Below, in pieces: positions 28,293 through 37,265 of a stretch of 64,000 nt of DNA. The stretch comes from Oceanibacterium hippocampi (GTDB taxonomy: Bacteria; Pseudomonadota; Alphaproteobacteria; Sneathiellales; Sneathiellaceae): NCBI RefSeq assembly GCF_900172325.1, contig NZ_FWFR01000004.1, forward strand, positions 124,001 through 188,000, read 5' to 3'. Numbering within the stretch: the stretch's first letter is position 1; every line of letters starts with the position of its first letter. Both the position numbers and the translations under genes were made by a program. The notes under the pieces were generated by a model that searched no databases, was not told the DNA's origin, and worked only from the letters and a program-made list of their open reading frames with translations.

Positions 28293-29597
28293 TCAGGAGG
28301 CCCGCTGCGCCGTCGCCGAAAGTATCGCCCGTTCCGCCTCGGTGGTGCCGAATTCGAGCCAGTCGCGGCCCTTCTCGACGATTCCTTCGAACGAGGAGAT
28401 CTCCCGGTGGGGAATGCCGGGTTCGGTCGTGCCGATCGCCGGCGCGTTGCCCTCGGCGAACCGGCGGACGGCATCGACCATCAGGCGCCGGAACTCGACG
28501 ACGGCAATATCGCTGCCGCCGAGCCGGTCGGTGCTGCGGTCGGTGATCGGGCCCATGCTCACCCACATCGACATGTCCTGGTTGGGGATGCCGTCGATTC
28601 CGGTGAAGTTGCCGGCCCGCATCGCCTCGCGATCCTGCATGAAGTCGTTCTCGAGAGTCCGTCGCGGCGTGAAGTCGTCGTTCAGGTCGACGCCCGGAAC
28701 GGCGTGGTTGAAGGCCCGCCAGGTGTCCTGATCGACGCAGTCCTCGCCGCCCCACGCGAGGAAATAGAACCAGGTGCTGGTATTGTCGGCCGGCACGTTG
28801 ATGCTTGCCACGTTGTAGGACGAGTTCGGCGGGATCAGCGAAATGAAGGGCGCGACATAGACCGTCACCCTTGCATAGTCGTGCGTGCGGGCATTCTGGA
28901 TCGGCCGGCGCAACGCGACATAGCGGAAGCCGTAGGGCGTCTCGCGGCTCAGCATACGCGGTGACTTGTCGGTCGACGGGCGGGTCCAGTTGGTTTCCGT
29001 TGCGCCGGCGCCGGCGACCCGGGCCGGCACCATGTCGGAGGAATGCAGGTTCGAGGAATGGGCGGAATCGATCTGCCCCTCCTGGATCTGCGCCCAGTTG
29101 CAGGGGATCCGGATCTTCAGGATCGACACCGGGGTGCCCTCGACCGGCGAGAATGGCGGGCGCTGGAACGCGGGCCGGCTTTCCGGCGGTCCCATGTAGG
29201 CCCAGACGAAGCCGCCGCATTCCTCGACCGGATAGGCCTTGATCCGGGTCTTCTCCTTCAGCGGGCTGCCCTCGGGCTCGGACGGCATCTCGACGATCCG
29301 GCCCGCGACGTCGAACTTCCAGCCGTGATAAAGGCAGCGCAACCCGCAATTCTCGTTCCGCGCATAGGCCAGCGATGGACCCCGGTGCGGGCAGAACTCG
29401 TCGATCAGGCCGACCTTCCCGTCGCTGTCGCGGAAGGCGACCAGATCCTCACCGAGAAGGCGGACCCGCCTGGGCTTGCCGTCGACTTCCAGCTCCTCCG
29501 ACAGCAACGCCGGAATCCAGTGTCGACGCATCAGGGCGCCCATCGGCGCGTCGCCTTCGACTTCGCATAGCAGAGCGTTTTCCTGCGGCGTCAGCAT
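28293..29597 (-). CDS. Rieske non-heme iron oxygenase, phthalate-dioxygenase type (alpha subunit)
   Basis: 434 residues. N-terminal Rieske [2Fe-2S] domain: CPH in EFCPHRGPSLAYA and CLYHGW about 18 residues later. The mononuclear iron site is in IDSAHSSNLHSSD, the Asp-His-His spacing typical of phthalate 4,5-dioxygenase relatives that form alpha3 trimers without a beta subunit. It should hydroxylate an aromatic acid or O-demethylate one, taking electrons from the PDR-type reductase encoded divergently. The operator palindrome at 29615-29630 lies 18 bases before its ATG. It faces the marR gene tail to tail. Family assignment is firm; regiochemistry is inferred. Confidence 0.92.
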   Translation of the reverse strand: MLTPQENALLCEVEGDAPMGALMRRHWIPALLSEELEVDGKPRRVRLLGEDLVAFRDSDGKVGLIDEFCPHRGPSLAYARNENCGLRCLYHGWKFDVAGRIVEMPSEPEGSPLKEKTRIKAYPVEECGGFVWAYMGPPESRPAFQRPPFSPVEGTPVSILKIRIPCNWAQIQEGQIDSAHSSNLHSSDMVPARVAGAGATETNWTRPSTDKSPRMLSRETPYGFRYVALRRPIQNARTHDYARVTVYVAPFISLIPPNSSYNVASINVPADNTSTWFYFLAWGGEDCVDQDTWRAFNHAVPGVDLNDDFTPRRTLENDFMQDREAMRAGNFTGIDGIPNQDMSMWVSMGPITDRSTDRLGGSDIAVVEFRRLMVDAVRRFAEGNAPAIGTTEPGIPHREISSFEGIVEKGRDWLEFGTTEAERAILSATAQRAS

Positions 29598-29614
29598 GTC
29601 GGCCCTCTAACATG

Positions 29615-29630
29615 AATTAGATATCTAATT
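29615..29630. promoter_or_regulatory. Perfect palindromic operator, site C (probable MarR box)
   Basis: AATTAGATATCTAATT is a perfect 16-base palindrome between the divergent oxygenase and reductase genes. Its core TTAGATATCTAA differs by one base from the boxes at 18900-18911 and 22328-22339. A repressor here could control both directions. Confidence 0.75.
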
Positions 29631-29697
29631 ATTTCTAGACATAAGCGGCGCTGTTGTCCAGTGTTGCGGGAGATTGAACGGTCGGCAGATACCACGG

Positions 29698-30678
29698 ATG
29701 AACGAGACGGACGGCATGGCGGCGCCGGCAGGCGGGGAACTCACCCCGGTTCTGGTGACGGAGAAGCGGATCGCGGCGAACGATGTCTGCGTCATGCGGC
29801 TCGCATTGCCGAATGGTCCGCCGATGCTCCCCTTCACGCCGGGCGCTCATATCCCGGTACGCACACCGTCCGGGGCGATGCGGACCTACTCGCTCGCCAA
29901 CGATCCGGCCGAACGGGACCATTACGAGATCGGTGTGAAGATCGAGCGCGAGGGGCGAGGCGGATCGCTGTCGATGGCCGAGAAGCTCGACGCCGGCGAC
30001 ATGCTGGAGATCGGCGCCCCGCGCAACGATTTCGAACTGGTTCCGGCGGGGCGCTATCTGTTCATCGCCGGCGGTATCGGGATCACGCCGATCATGTCGA
30101 TGTGCCGGTCGCTGCGGCGCCGCGGGGATGTCGAGTTCCGGCTGATCTACTGCACCCGCAGCCCGGCCGAGACGGCCTTTCTCGACGTTGTCGGGGAGAA
30201 CTGGCTGGCGGAGCGCACCCTGCTGCATCATGATCGCGGCGATCCGGCCGCGATATACGACTTCTGGCCCGAGCTGGAGACCGCCGACGATCGCCATGTC
30301 TACTGCTGCGGCCCGAAGCCGATGCTGGAGGACATACGCGACATGAGCGGACACTGGCCGGTGCACCAGGTCCATTTCGAGGATTTCCTGCCCGTGGTCG
30401 CGGTTCGCGAGGGCGATCGGGAATTCACTGTCGAGCTGTCCCGGTCGGGCCGTGTCATCACCATCCCGGCGGACCGGAGCGTACTCGAAACGCTGCGTGA
30501 CGCCGGGCTCGATCTCCGTTCGTCGTGCGAGAGCGGGACCTGCGGGACCTGTCGGACGCGCGTGGTATCCGGCGAACCGGAACATCGCGATCTTGTCCTG
30601 ACCGATCAGGAACGCAAGAATTCGATGATGATCTGCGTTTCACGGGCGCGCGGGGGCAAGCTTGTCCTCGACCTCTGA
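29698..30678 (+). CDS. PDR/VanB-family oxidoreductase (phthalate-dioxygenase reductase type)
   Basis: 326 residues: flavin-binding PVRTPSGAMRTYSLANDP region (~60-80), NADH-binding GRYLFIAGGIGITPIMSM, YCCGPKPMLE, and a C-terminal plant-type [2Fe-2S] ferredoxin domain with CESGTCGTC and the fourth cysteine in MICVSRA. This order (FMN, NADH, 2Fe-2S) is that of phthalate dioxygenase reductase, which feeds electrons to the Rieske oxygenase encoded divergently. Start chosen at ATG 29698; TTG 29674 and ATG 29716 are possible alternatives and none has a strong ribosome site. Its 3' end overlaps the next gene by 17 bases. Confidence 0.9.
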   Translation: MNETDGMAAPAGGELTPVLVTEKRIAANDVCVMRLALPNGPPMLPFTPGAHIPVRTPSGAMRTYSLANDPAERDHYEIGVKIEREGRGGSLSMAEKLDAGDMLEIGAPRNDFELVPAGRYLFIAGGIGITPIMSMCRSLRRRGDVEFRLIYCTRSPAETAFLDVVGENWLAERTLLHHDRGDPAAIYDFWPELETADDRHVYCCGPKPMLEDIRDMSGHWPVHQVHFEDFLPVVAVREGDREFTVELSRSGRVITIPADRSVLETLRDAGLDLRSSCESGTCGTCRTRVVSGEPEHRDLVLTDQERKNSMMICVSRARGGKLVLDL

Positions 30679-31909
30679 CGGCCCGCGCGGGTCCGGCGCT
30701 GGCCCGGTCGGCATCGGCGTCGCCGGGCTCGGCCGCGCCTTCATGCTGACCCTGCCGTCGCTGCTGAAGGACGCGCGGTTCCGCCTAGCCGGGGGGTTCG
30801 ACCCCCGCGAAGAGGCCATGCGGGCTTTCACGGATGCGTTCGGCGGCGGCGGTCATGACAGCCTGGACGCGATGCTCGCCGATCCCGCCGTCGAGGTCGT
30901 CTACGTCGCCAGTCCGCACGAATTGCACGCGGACCAGGCCTGCGCCGCGCTCGAGGCCGGCAAGCAGGTCCTGCTCGAGAAACCGATCGCCGAGAGCCTC
31001 GAGGCAAGCCGCCGGATCGTCGCGACCGCGTGCCGCACGGGCGGGCGGGTGATCGTCGGCCCGGCGCACAGTTTCGATGCACCGGTGCTTGCCTGCCTCG
31101 ATCTCATCCGCAGCGGTCGCTTCGGCAAGGTGCGACTGGTCCAGATGACGACCTATACCGATTTCATGCACCGCCCGCGACGACCGGAGGAACTCGACAG
31201 CGCCCGGGGTGGCGGCGTCGTCTTCAGCCAGGGGGCGCATCAGGTCGATATCGTGCGGCTGCTGGCGGGCGGACTGACGCAGGCAGTCTCGGCCAACGCC
31301 GGAAACTGGGATCCCGAGCGGCCGGGCGAGACCGCCTACAGCGCGCTCCTCCGTTTCCGTGGCGGCGCCAGCGCCAGCCTGACCTATTCCGGACACGGTC
31401 ATTACAACAGCAACGAGCTGCATGACTGGATCGACGAGCTTGGCTGGCCGCGGGCGCCGGAGCAGGCATTCGGCGCCCGCCACCGACTGCGCCAGGGGCT
31501 GGCATCGACCGACGAGCTTGCGCTCAAGAATGCCCGCACCTTCGGCTTCGCGCCGATCCCCGACGCGGCCCCGGAAAACGAGCATTTCGGCCAGGTGATC
31601 GTCAGCCTGGACGGCGCCGATATAGCTGTTACGCCGCGCGGACTGACGATTTATGACGATGAGAGACTGACGACGATGCCGCTGCCGCTGCCCGAAGGCG
31701 CGGGCCCGCGCTGGCCCGTTCTCGACGCGGTGTGGAACATGGCGCGCGGCGGACCGCCCGCGATCCAGGACGCGGCCTGGGGGCACGCGACGCTGGCAGT
31801 TTGCGTCGGCATTCCTGAGGCCGCCGCCACCGACCGCTGGCTGCCGCTCGCCGACCAGGTCGCGGTTCCCGATCATCCCAACCTCGACCAACCCGAGACG
31901 GAGACATGA
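30662..31909 (+). CDS. Gfo/Idh/MocA-family oxidoreductase (Pht4-like dihydrodiol dehydrogenase candidate)
   Basis: 415 residues. N-terminal Rossmann fold VGIGVAGLGRAFML, the SPHELHADQA strand and the family hallmark EKP in LLEKPIAES; the C-terminal substrate domain includes GGGVVFSQGAHQVDIVRLL with a likely catalytic His. In the 4,5-dioxygenation route for phthalate the cis-dihydrodiol dehydrogenase (Pht4) belongs to this family, and the neighbours here match that pathway. No ATG is available near the conserved start; TTG at 30662 with a GGGGG ribosome-like run fits and overlaps the reductase gene by 17 bases. Substrate role is inferred from neighbours. Confidence 0.85.
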   Translation: MSSTSDGPRGSGAGPVGIGVAGLGRAFMLTLPSLLKDARFRLAGGFDPREEAMRAFTDAFGGGGHDSLDAMLADPAVEVVYVASPHELHADQACAALEAGKQVLLEKPIAESLEASRRIVATACRTGGRVIVGPAHSFDAPVLACLDLIRSGRFGKVRLVQMTTYTDFMHRPRRPEELDSARGGGVVFSQGAHQVDIVRLLAGGLTQAVSANAGNWDPERPGETAYSALLRFRGGASASLTYSGHGHYNSNELHDWIDELGWPRAPEQAFGARHRLRQGLASTDELALKNARTFGFAPIPDAAPENEHFGQVIVSLDGADIAVTPRGLTIYDDERLTTMPLPLPEGAGPRWPVLDAVWNMARGGPPAIQDAAWGHATLAVCVGIPEAAATDRWLPLADQVAVPDHPNLDQPETET

Positions 31910-31910
31910 T

Positions 31911-32903
31911 GTGAGCAAGCTCAGGCTTTCGATCGCGATCGGCGACTATGACCGCAATCGCGCCCTGCTGGACGGCCGGGTGCAGATCGACGGCGTCGAT
32001 CCGATCTTCATGGCGTTGTCGCCGGAGGAAATGTTCTTCCGCGCTTTCCGTCACCAGGATTTCGACATCAGCGAGGTCTCTTTCGCGAGCCAGCTCGTCA
32101 GCATGGCGCAGGACCGTTCGCAGTATCAGGCTCTGCCGATCTTCCTGTCGCGGGCCTTCCGGCACAGCTCGATCTATATCCGCACCGACAAGGGGATCGA
32201 GAGCCCGGCCGATCTGCGTGGCCGTTCGATCGGCATCGCCGAGTACCAGCTCAGCGCGAATGTCTGGGCCCGTGCGCTGCTCGAGGACGAGTACGGCGTT
32301 CGCCCCGCCGAGATCCGCTGGGTGCGCGGGGGAATGAACACCGCCGGCCGTCCCGAGAAGCTCAAGGTCGAACTGCCGCCAGAGATCCGGATCGACAACG
32401 CCCCGGACGACCGCTCGCTCGACGATCTCCTGTCGGCCGGCGAGATCGACGGCTTCATCGGGCCGCGTTCGCTCAGGTGCTTCGACGACGGCCACCCGAA
32501 GGTAGCCCGCCTGTTCGGCAACGGCGTCGAGGTGGCGAGCGCCTACTGGCGAAAGACCGGGATCTTTCCGATCATGCATCTGCTCGGCGTCAGGCGGGAG
32601 CTGTTCGAGGCCCATCCCTTCCTCGGCGGGGCGCTGATGAAGGCTTTCACCCGGTCGAAGCAGTTTGCCGAGGAGATGCTGTCCGATACCTCGGCGACCA
32701 AGGTGACGATGCCGTTCGTCGAGGACCATCTGGCCGAGGCCAGGCGGCTCATGGGGCGGGACTTCTGGTCATACGGCGTCGCCGGCAACGAGAAGACCAT
32801 CAAGGCGTTCCTCGATCACCATCACCGGCAGGGCCTGTCGTCGCGCCGGATCGCGCTCGACGAACTGTTCCCCGCACGGGTCAGGGAAAGCTACAGCCTC
32901 TAG
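31911..32903 (+). CDS. 4,5-dihydroxyphthalate decarboxylase-like protein (Pht5-type, SBP fold)
   Basis: 330 residues, no signal peptide, with a periplasmic-binding-protein-like fold: LSIAIGDYDRNRALLDGRV, EMFFRAFRHQDFDISEVSF, LRGRSIGIAEYQLSANVW. This is the pattern of 4,5-dihydroxyphthalate decarboxylase (Pht5), a soluble enzyme that removes CO2 from a catecholic diacid. GTG at 31911 follows GGAG (31900-31903); the Gfo/Idh/MocA stop is one base before it. Last gene of the reductase-dehydrogenase-decarboxylase operon. It shares the four-base CTAG with the convergent nnrS gene, so each strand's stop codon overlaps the other. The cluster order strongly supports the assignment, but a related catechol acid could be the true substrate. 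Confidence 0.85.
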   Translation: MSKLRLSIAIGDYDRNRALLDGRVQIDGVDPIFMALSPEEMFFRAFRHQDFDISEVSFASQLVSMAQDRSQYQALPIFLSRAFRHSSIYIRTDKGIESPADLRGRSIGIAEYQLSANVWARALLEDEYGVRPAEIRWVRGGMNTAGRPEKLKVELPPEIRIDNAPDDRSLDDLLSAGEIDGFIGPRSLRCFDDGHPKVARLFGNGVEVASAYWRKTGIFPIMHLLGVRRELFEAHPFLGGALMKAFTRSKQFAEEMLSDTSATKVTMPFVEDHLAEARRLMGRDFWSYGVAGNEKTIKAFLDHHHRQGLSSRRIALDELFPARVRESYSL

Positions 32904-34096
32904 GCCTTGCGGCGGGTCACGAAGAGCGGTCCGTAGAGCACGACGAAGCCGAGAAAGGCAACGATCCAGGCGCAGCCCGCGACCGCCAGAAGGAGGTCGT
33001 AGGCGTCGGGCAGCAATGCCGCGCCGACGCGGGTAACGGCGGCGAGCAGGATTGCCACATAGACGACGATCGTGCCGCGCCCGGCGGTCAGTGGCCGCCC
33101 GCTGTGGCCGAGCGTCGCACGGGTCATCACCGCGAGCGTCATGGTGCCGACGGCGCCGACGGCCAGCGCGTGCAGGCCGGCGCTCTGCGGGACGGCGGAC
33201 AGGATCGCGGCGAGACCGAGCAGCAACAGGCCGACGGGGATCCAGAGATAGCCCACATGGAGCACCCAGAGCAGCGCTTCCGGCCCGGTCGCCTTACCCT
33301 GCCAGCGGGCGACGCGGGCCACCTGCGCGAGCGCCGCGACGATGGCCAGCCAGCCGAAGACGGGGCTGCCGGGGATCGCGACGAACAGGGCCATGGCGAG
33401 GATCGTCGTCGCCAACGCCGCCTTGTCGACGATCCCGAACGGCGCGGGAAGCGCCGAACCAGCCCGCTTGGCGAGCCAGTTGCGGGTGAAACTCGGCACG
33501 ATCCGGCCGCCGACAAGGGCGATCAGCAGGGTGAAGACCGCGAGGCCGAGGCGCCAGCCGGCGCCCTCCAGATCCATGACGCCGGCCGCCTCCAGATGCA
33601 TGGCGAGGTTGCCGATCAGCAGGACCAGCAGGGCCACGACCATCGGCAGGTTCCGCCAGTTCCGCCCGGCCAGGATCTCGCGCCCGACGACAAGTACGAG
33701 GGCGACCGGGAAGGCGAGGTCGACAAGCGCCGTCGGACCGGCGCCGAGCCAGTCGGAGATCTGGAAGACGACGCGACCGGCGAGCCAGAGGAACACAAGG
33801 CCGAACAGCGGCAGCCCGCTGAGCGGCAGGCGGCCGGTCCAGTTCGGGATCGCGGTCAGCAGGAATCCGGCAAGCACGGCGGTCGCATAACCGTAGAGCA
33901 TCTCGTGCGCATGCCAGGAAAGCGGCGGGAAGGCCGAAGCGGCCGGGTCGGCACCATCGAGCATGGCAAGCCAGAGCCCGATCGCGAGGATCGCCCAGAG
34001 CCCGGCGCCGAGGAAGAAGGGGCGGAAGCCCTGGGTCAGGATCGCCGGCGCGGCGACGTGGCTCCGGCGCAGTCCGGCCGTTGATTCCGCGCTCAT
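32900..34096 (-). CDS. nnrS: NnrS family integral membrane protein
   Basis: 398 residues from ATG 34096 (GGAAAG about 8 bases upstream); the frame extends upstream but without conserved sequence. About twelve membrane segments, opening with TQGFRPFFLGAGLWAILAI and the conserved LSWHAHEMLYGYATAVLAGF, then AIPNWTG and later PSFTRNWL. NnrS is a heme- and copper-containing membrane protein linked to nitric-oxide stress and denitrification regulons, with no settled biochemical activity. No denitrification gene lies nearby. It overlaps the decarboxylase gene by four bases at the 3' ends. Confidence 0.9.
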   Translation of the reverse strand: MSAESTAGLRRSHVAAPAILTQGFRPFFLGAGLWAILAIGLWLAMLDGADPAASAFPPLSWHAHEMLYGYATAVLAGFLLTAIPNWTGRLPLSGLPLFGLVFLWLAGRVVFQISDWLGAGPTALVDLAFPVALVLVVGREILAGRNWRNLPMVVALLVLLIGNLAMHLEAAGVMDLEGAGWRLGLAVFTLLIALVGGRIVPSFTRNWLAKRAGSALPAPFGIVDKAALATTILAMALFVAIPGSPVFGWLAIVAALAQVARVARWQGKATGPEALLWVLHVGYLWIPVGLLLLGLAAILSAVPQSAGLHALAVGAVGTMTLAVMTRATLGHSGRPLTAGRGTIVVYVAILLAAVTRVGAALLPDAYDLLLAVAGCAWIVAFLGFVVLYGPLFVTRRKA

Positions 34097-34289
34097 GGCC
34101 GTCTTTCCGTGGTGTACATCGACTTTCTCCAAGACTTCATCCTGAAGCCGCAACGGGCGCCGGTCAGGCGGCGAACGCCCGAGCGCGCCATCCAGCGGCA
34201 ATTCAACCGGTAATATTGTCGTGTCGCGGCAAAAGGATAGTCCGACCGCGCGAACTGCGAATTGCGTCAGCGCAAATCCGGCGGGCTTG

Positions 34290-34324
34290 CGAAAGAAAAA
34301 AGGGCGCCCCGAGGGACGCCCTTT
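34290..34324 (-). terminator. Rho-independent terminator after the aldehyde dehydrogenase gene
   Basis: Read on the minus strand, a stem AAAGGGCG.. / ..CGCCCTTT (arms 34317-34324 and 34299-34306, extended by further G-C pairs) is followed by TTTTTCTTTC. It lies 24 bases past the stop of the minus-strand dehydrogenase gene and before nnrS, so it separates these two units. Confidence 0.85.
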
Positions 34325-34347
34325 CGCAAGCCGCATGCTGCAGCCAG

Positions 34348-35784
34348 TCAGCCGGTCTGGGTGACGAAGCGGGTGTCGAGATAGGCCTCCAGTGCGTCGG
34401 CGCCGCCTTCGGTGCCGTAGCCGGAATCCTTCACGCCGCCGAACGGGACCTCGGCCAGCGCCAGGCCGACGTGATTGATGGTCAGCATGCCGGCCTCGAC
34501 ACTGGCGCCGAGCGCCTCCTGGGTCTTGGCCGAGCCGGTAAAGGCATAGGCCGCAAGACCGAAGGGCAGCCGGTTGGCCTCGGCGATCGCCTCGTCGAAA
34601 TCGGTGAAGCGGTTGACGATGGCGAGCGGGCCGAACGGCTCCTCGTTCATCACGCGCGCGTCGACGGGCACATTGGCGAGCACGGTGGGCTGGAAGAAAT
34701 AGCCCTTGTTGCCGATCCGCTCACCGCCGCAGGCGAGTTCGCCGCCCTGCTGCACCGCATCGGCGATGAAGCCCTGCAGGGCCGGGATGCGGCGCTCGTT
34801 GGCGAGCGGACCCATCTGGGTTTCCTTGTCGAGGCCGTTGCCGACGCGGGTCTTGCTGGCGGCGGCGACGAAGCCCTCGGTGAAGCGGTCGGCGACCGCG
34901 TCCTGGACCAGGAAACGGGTCGGCGAGACGCAGACCTGGCCGGCATTGCGGAACTTGGTCGCGGCCATCACCTTGATCGCCTTGTCGACATCGGCGTCGT
35001 CGAAGATCATCACCGGCGCGTGGCCGCCGAGTTCCATCGTCGCCCGCTTCATGTGCTGGCCGGCGAGCGCGGCAAGCTGCTTGCCGACCGGGGTCGAGCC
35101 GGTGAAGGAGATCTTCCGGATCACCGGATGCGGGATCAGATACTCGGAAATCTCCGCCGGAACGCCGTAGACGAGGTTGATGACGCCGTCGGGCACGCCC
35201 GCATCGACAAAGGCGCGGATCAGTTCCGCCGGCGAGGCCGGGGTCTCTTCCGGGGCCTTGACGATGATCGAGCAGCCCGTCGCGATCGCCGCGGAAAGCT
35301 TGCGCACGACCTGGTTGATCGGGAAGTTCCACGGCGTGAAGGCGGCGACCGGGCCGACCGGGACCTTGACCGTCATCTGGGTGACGCCGCGGCCACGCGC
35401 CGGGATGATCCGGCCATAGGTGCGGCGGGCCTCCTCGGCGAACCACTCGATGACCTCGACACCGCCGAGCACCTCGCCGATCGCCTGGTTGAGCGGCTTG
35501 CCCTGCTCGCGGGTCATCATCCAGCCGATCGCCTCCTTCCGCTCGCGCAGCAGGCCGGCGGCCTTGCGCATGATCTTGGCGCGGTCATGGGCCGAGGTCT
35601 CACGCCAGATGCGGAAGCCCTTGTCGGCGGCGGCCAGTGCGGCATCGAGATCGTCCCGCGTGGCATGCGCGACCTGGCCGATAACTTCTTCGGTTGCCGG
35701 ATCGAGGACGGGGATCGTCTTGCCCTCAACACCGTCGCGCCACTGGCCGTCGATGTGCAGCTGTACGTTGGGATAGGTTTGCAT
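34348..35784 (-). CDS. gabD: NAD(P)-dependent succinate-semialdehyde dehydrogenase-type aldehyde dehydrogenase
   Basis: 478 residues of the GabD branch: [35 protein letters not shown], catalytic glutamate in MELGGHAP and catalytic cysteine in [11 protein letters not shown]. Oxidizes an aldehyde, typically succinate semialdehyde, to the acid. I used ATG 35784; a GTG at 35793 is three codons earlier and neither has a strong ribosome site. Stands alone between a terminator (34290-34324) and the divergent corA gap. It might complete a pathway ending in succinate semialdehyde, but a general housekeeping role is equally likely. Confidence 0.9.
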   Translation of the reverse strand: MQTYPNVQLHIDGQWRDGVEGKTIPVLDPATEEVIGQVAHATRDDLDAALAAADKGFRIWRETSAHDRAKIMRKAAGLLRERKEAIGWMMTREQGKPLNQAIGEVLGGVEVIEWFAEEARRTYGRIIPARGRGVTQMTVKVPVGPVAAFTPWNFPINQVVRKLSAAIATGCSIIVKAPEETPASPAELIRAFVDAGVPDGVINLVYGVPAEISEYLIPHPVIRKISFTGSTPVGKQLAALAGQHMKRATMELGGHAPVMIFDDADVDKAIKVMAATKFRNAGQVCVSPTRFLVQDAVADRFTEGFVAAASKTRVGNGLDKETQMGPLANERRIPALQGFIADAVQQGGELACGGERIGNKGYFFQPTVLANVPVDARVMNEEPFGPLAIVNRFTDFDEAIAEANRLPFGLAAYAFTGSAKTQEALGASVEAGMLTINHVGLALAEVPFGGVKDSGYGTEGGADALEAYLDTRFVTQTG

Positions 35785-36109
35785 CGGGTTCACTCGCTTC
35801 TCTGTCGCCGGGGCGACGCTGATTGAATTCGGATTCCGGCCCTGCCGGGGTGCCTTCTTCTAGCGAAATGTAGGGTGCCGGGTCGAGTCCCGGAAACGGA
35901 AACCACTTTCGCGGGAACGCGGGGCTTGTCATGGAACGAACCGGCGAACGAGTTGTCGCCCCGTGGCCGGCGGGATAGGTTGCAGGGGAGTCGCGACCGC
36001 CCCGGGGCAATCCGATGGCGGGATTGCGCTCATATCTGGCGATTGCGCGGAGCGGTAGCAGCGTGCGGCAACAAGGCGGGAATTTCAGGCTTCCGACGCG
36101 GAGACGGCC
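35785..36109. other. 325-base gap between divergent gabD-type and corA genes
   Basis: No convincing gene. An ORF running through 35875-36357 lacks a ribosome site and family resemblance and overlaps corA in another frame. Promoters for both neighbours must lie here, but I could not recognise boxes. A T-arm-like hairpin CCGGGTCGAGTCCCGG (near 35878-35893) is present without the rest of a tRNA. Confidence 0.4.
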
Positions 36110-37249
36110 GTGAGCAGCCGGCGGAATGGGCTCAGGAGTCGACGCCGCGCCCCGCCCGGAAGTTCGCCGGGCGTCCTGATCGCCGACCCGCAGGCGGTCC
36201 GCTCGCAGGTCAGCCTGTTCGGATATGGCGACGATCGCCTGATCGAGCGGGACAATGTCAGCCTCGCCGACATCGAGGCGCTCAAGGGCACGGTGCCGAA
36301 TCTCTGGGTCAATGTCGACGGGCTCGCCGATATCGCGCTCATCAAGGCGCTCGGTGAGCTTTTCGGTCTGCACGACCTGGCGCTCGAGGATGTCGTCAAC
36401 CTGCACCAGCGGCCCAAGGCGGATCAGTACGAGGATCACATCTTCGTTGCGACGCGCATGGTTGCCGCCGAGCCGCGGCCAAGAACCGAGCAGGTGTCGA
36501 TCTTCATCGGCGCCGATTTCGTGCTCACCTTCCAGGAGCGGCCGGGCGACTGCCTCGACCCGGTACGGGCGCGGATTCGCCAGCACAGGGGCCGCATACG
36601 CCAGTCCGGCAGCGACTATCTCGCCTATGCCCTGATCGATGCGGTGATCGACGCCTTCTTTCCGGTGCTCGAGGATTTCGGCGAACGGCTCGAGATGATG
36701 GAGGATGAGGTGGTTACCCGGCCCGAACCGGGCATGATCGAACGCCTTCACGACATGAAACGCGACCTCCTGAACCTCCGCCGGGCGATCTGGCCGCATC
36801 GGGAAATGCTCAACACCCTGATCCGCGACGAGACGCCGCTGATCACCGACCAGACCCGGATCTATCTCCGCGACTGCTATGACCACACGGTCCAGTTGAT
36901 GGATATCGTCGAGACCTATCGGGAGATCGCCTCGGGCCTTGTCGACGTCTATCTCTCGAGCATGAGCACCCGGCTCAACGACATCATGAAGGTGCTGACG
37001 ATCATCGCCACCATCTTCATCCCGCTCGGCTTCATTGCCAGCCTGTACGGCATGAACTTCGATCGCACTGTCTCGCTCTGGAACATGCCGGAGCTTGGCT
37101 GGCGCTACGGCTATCCGGCGTCCCTGTTGCTGATGCTCGCGACGGCGGGCGGGCTGCTCTACTACTTCCGCCGGCGCGGCTGGCTCGGCTCCCGCCGCAA
37201 GCGCACCCGCGAGCCGAAAACAGGGCACGACACGAAAAGCCAGGGCTGA
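36110..37249 (+). CDS. corA: CorA-family divalent cation transporter
   Basis: 379 residues. A large N-terminal cytoplasmic funnel (VPNLWVNVDGLADIALIKAL, DLALEDVVNLHQRPKADQYED) leads to a long helix and two C-terminal membrane segments. The signature GMN is at 314-316 in FIASLYGMNFD, the Mg2+/Co2+ selectivity loop. The tail RRRGWLGSRRKR is basic, as usual. GTG at 36110 follows GGAGA. The gene is alone; the next gene is convergent, 16 bases beyond its stop. It probably provides magnesium uptake. Confidence 0.93.
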   Translation: MSSRRNGLRSRRRAPPGSSPGVLIADPQAVRSQVSLFGYGDDRLIERDNVSLADIEALKGTVPNLWVNVDGLADIALIKALGELFGLHDLALEDVVNLHQRPKADQYEDHIFVATRMVAAEPRPRTEQVSIFIGADFVLTFQERPGDCLDPVRARIRQHRGRIRQSGSDYLAYALIDAVIDAFFPVLEDFGERLEMMEDEVVTRPEPGMIERLHDMKRDLLNLRRAIWPHREMLNTLIRDETPLITDQTRIYLRDCYDHTVQLMDIVETYREIASGLVDVYLSSMSTRLNDIMKVLTIIATIFIPLGFIASLYGMNFDRTVSLWNMPELGWRYGYPASLLLMLATAGGLLYYFRRRGWLGSRRKRTREPKTGHDTKSQG

Positions 37250-37265
37250 GGCATTCGCCCGACCG

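Noticed and set aside
32477-34084. 535-codon plus-strand frame across the decarboxylase end and nnrS
   Set aside because: Glu/Arg/Gln/Gly-rich low-complexity translation; opposite strand encodes NnrS membrane segments.
35878-35893. tRNA T-arm-like hairpin CCGGGTCGAGTCCCGG
   Set aside because: The loop is one base short and no D-arm, anticodon arm or acceptor stem is visible around it.
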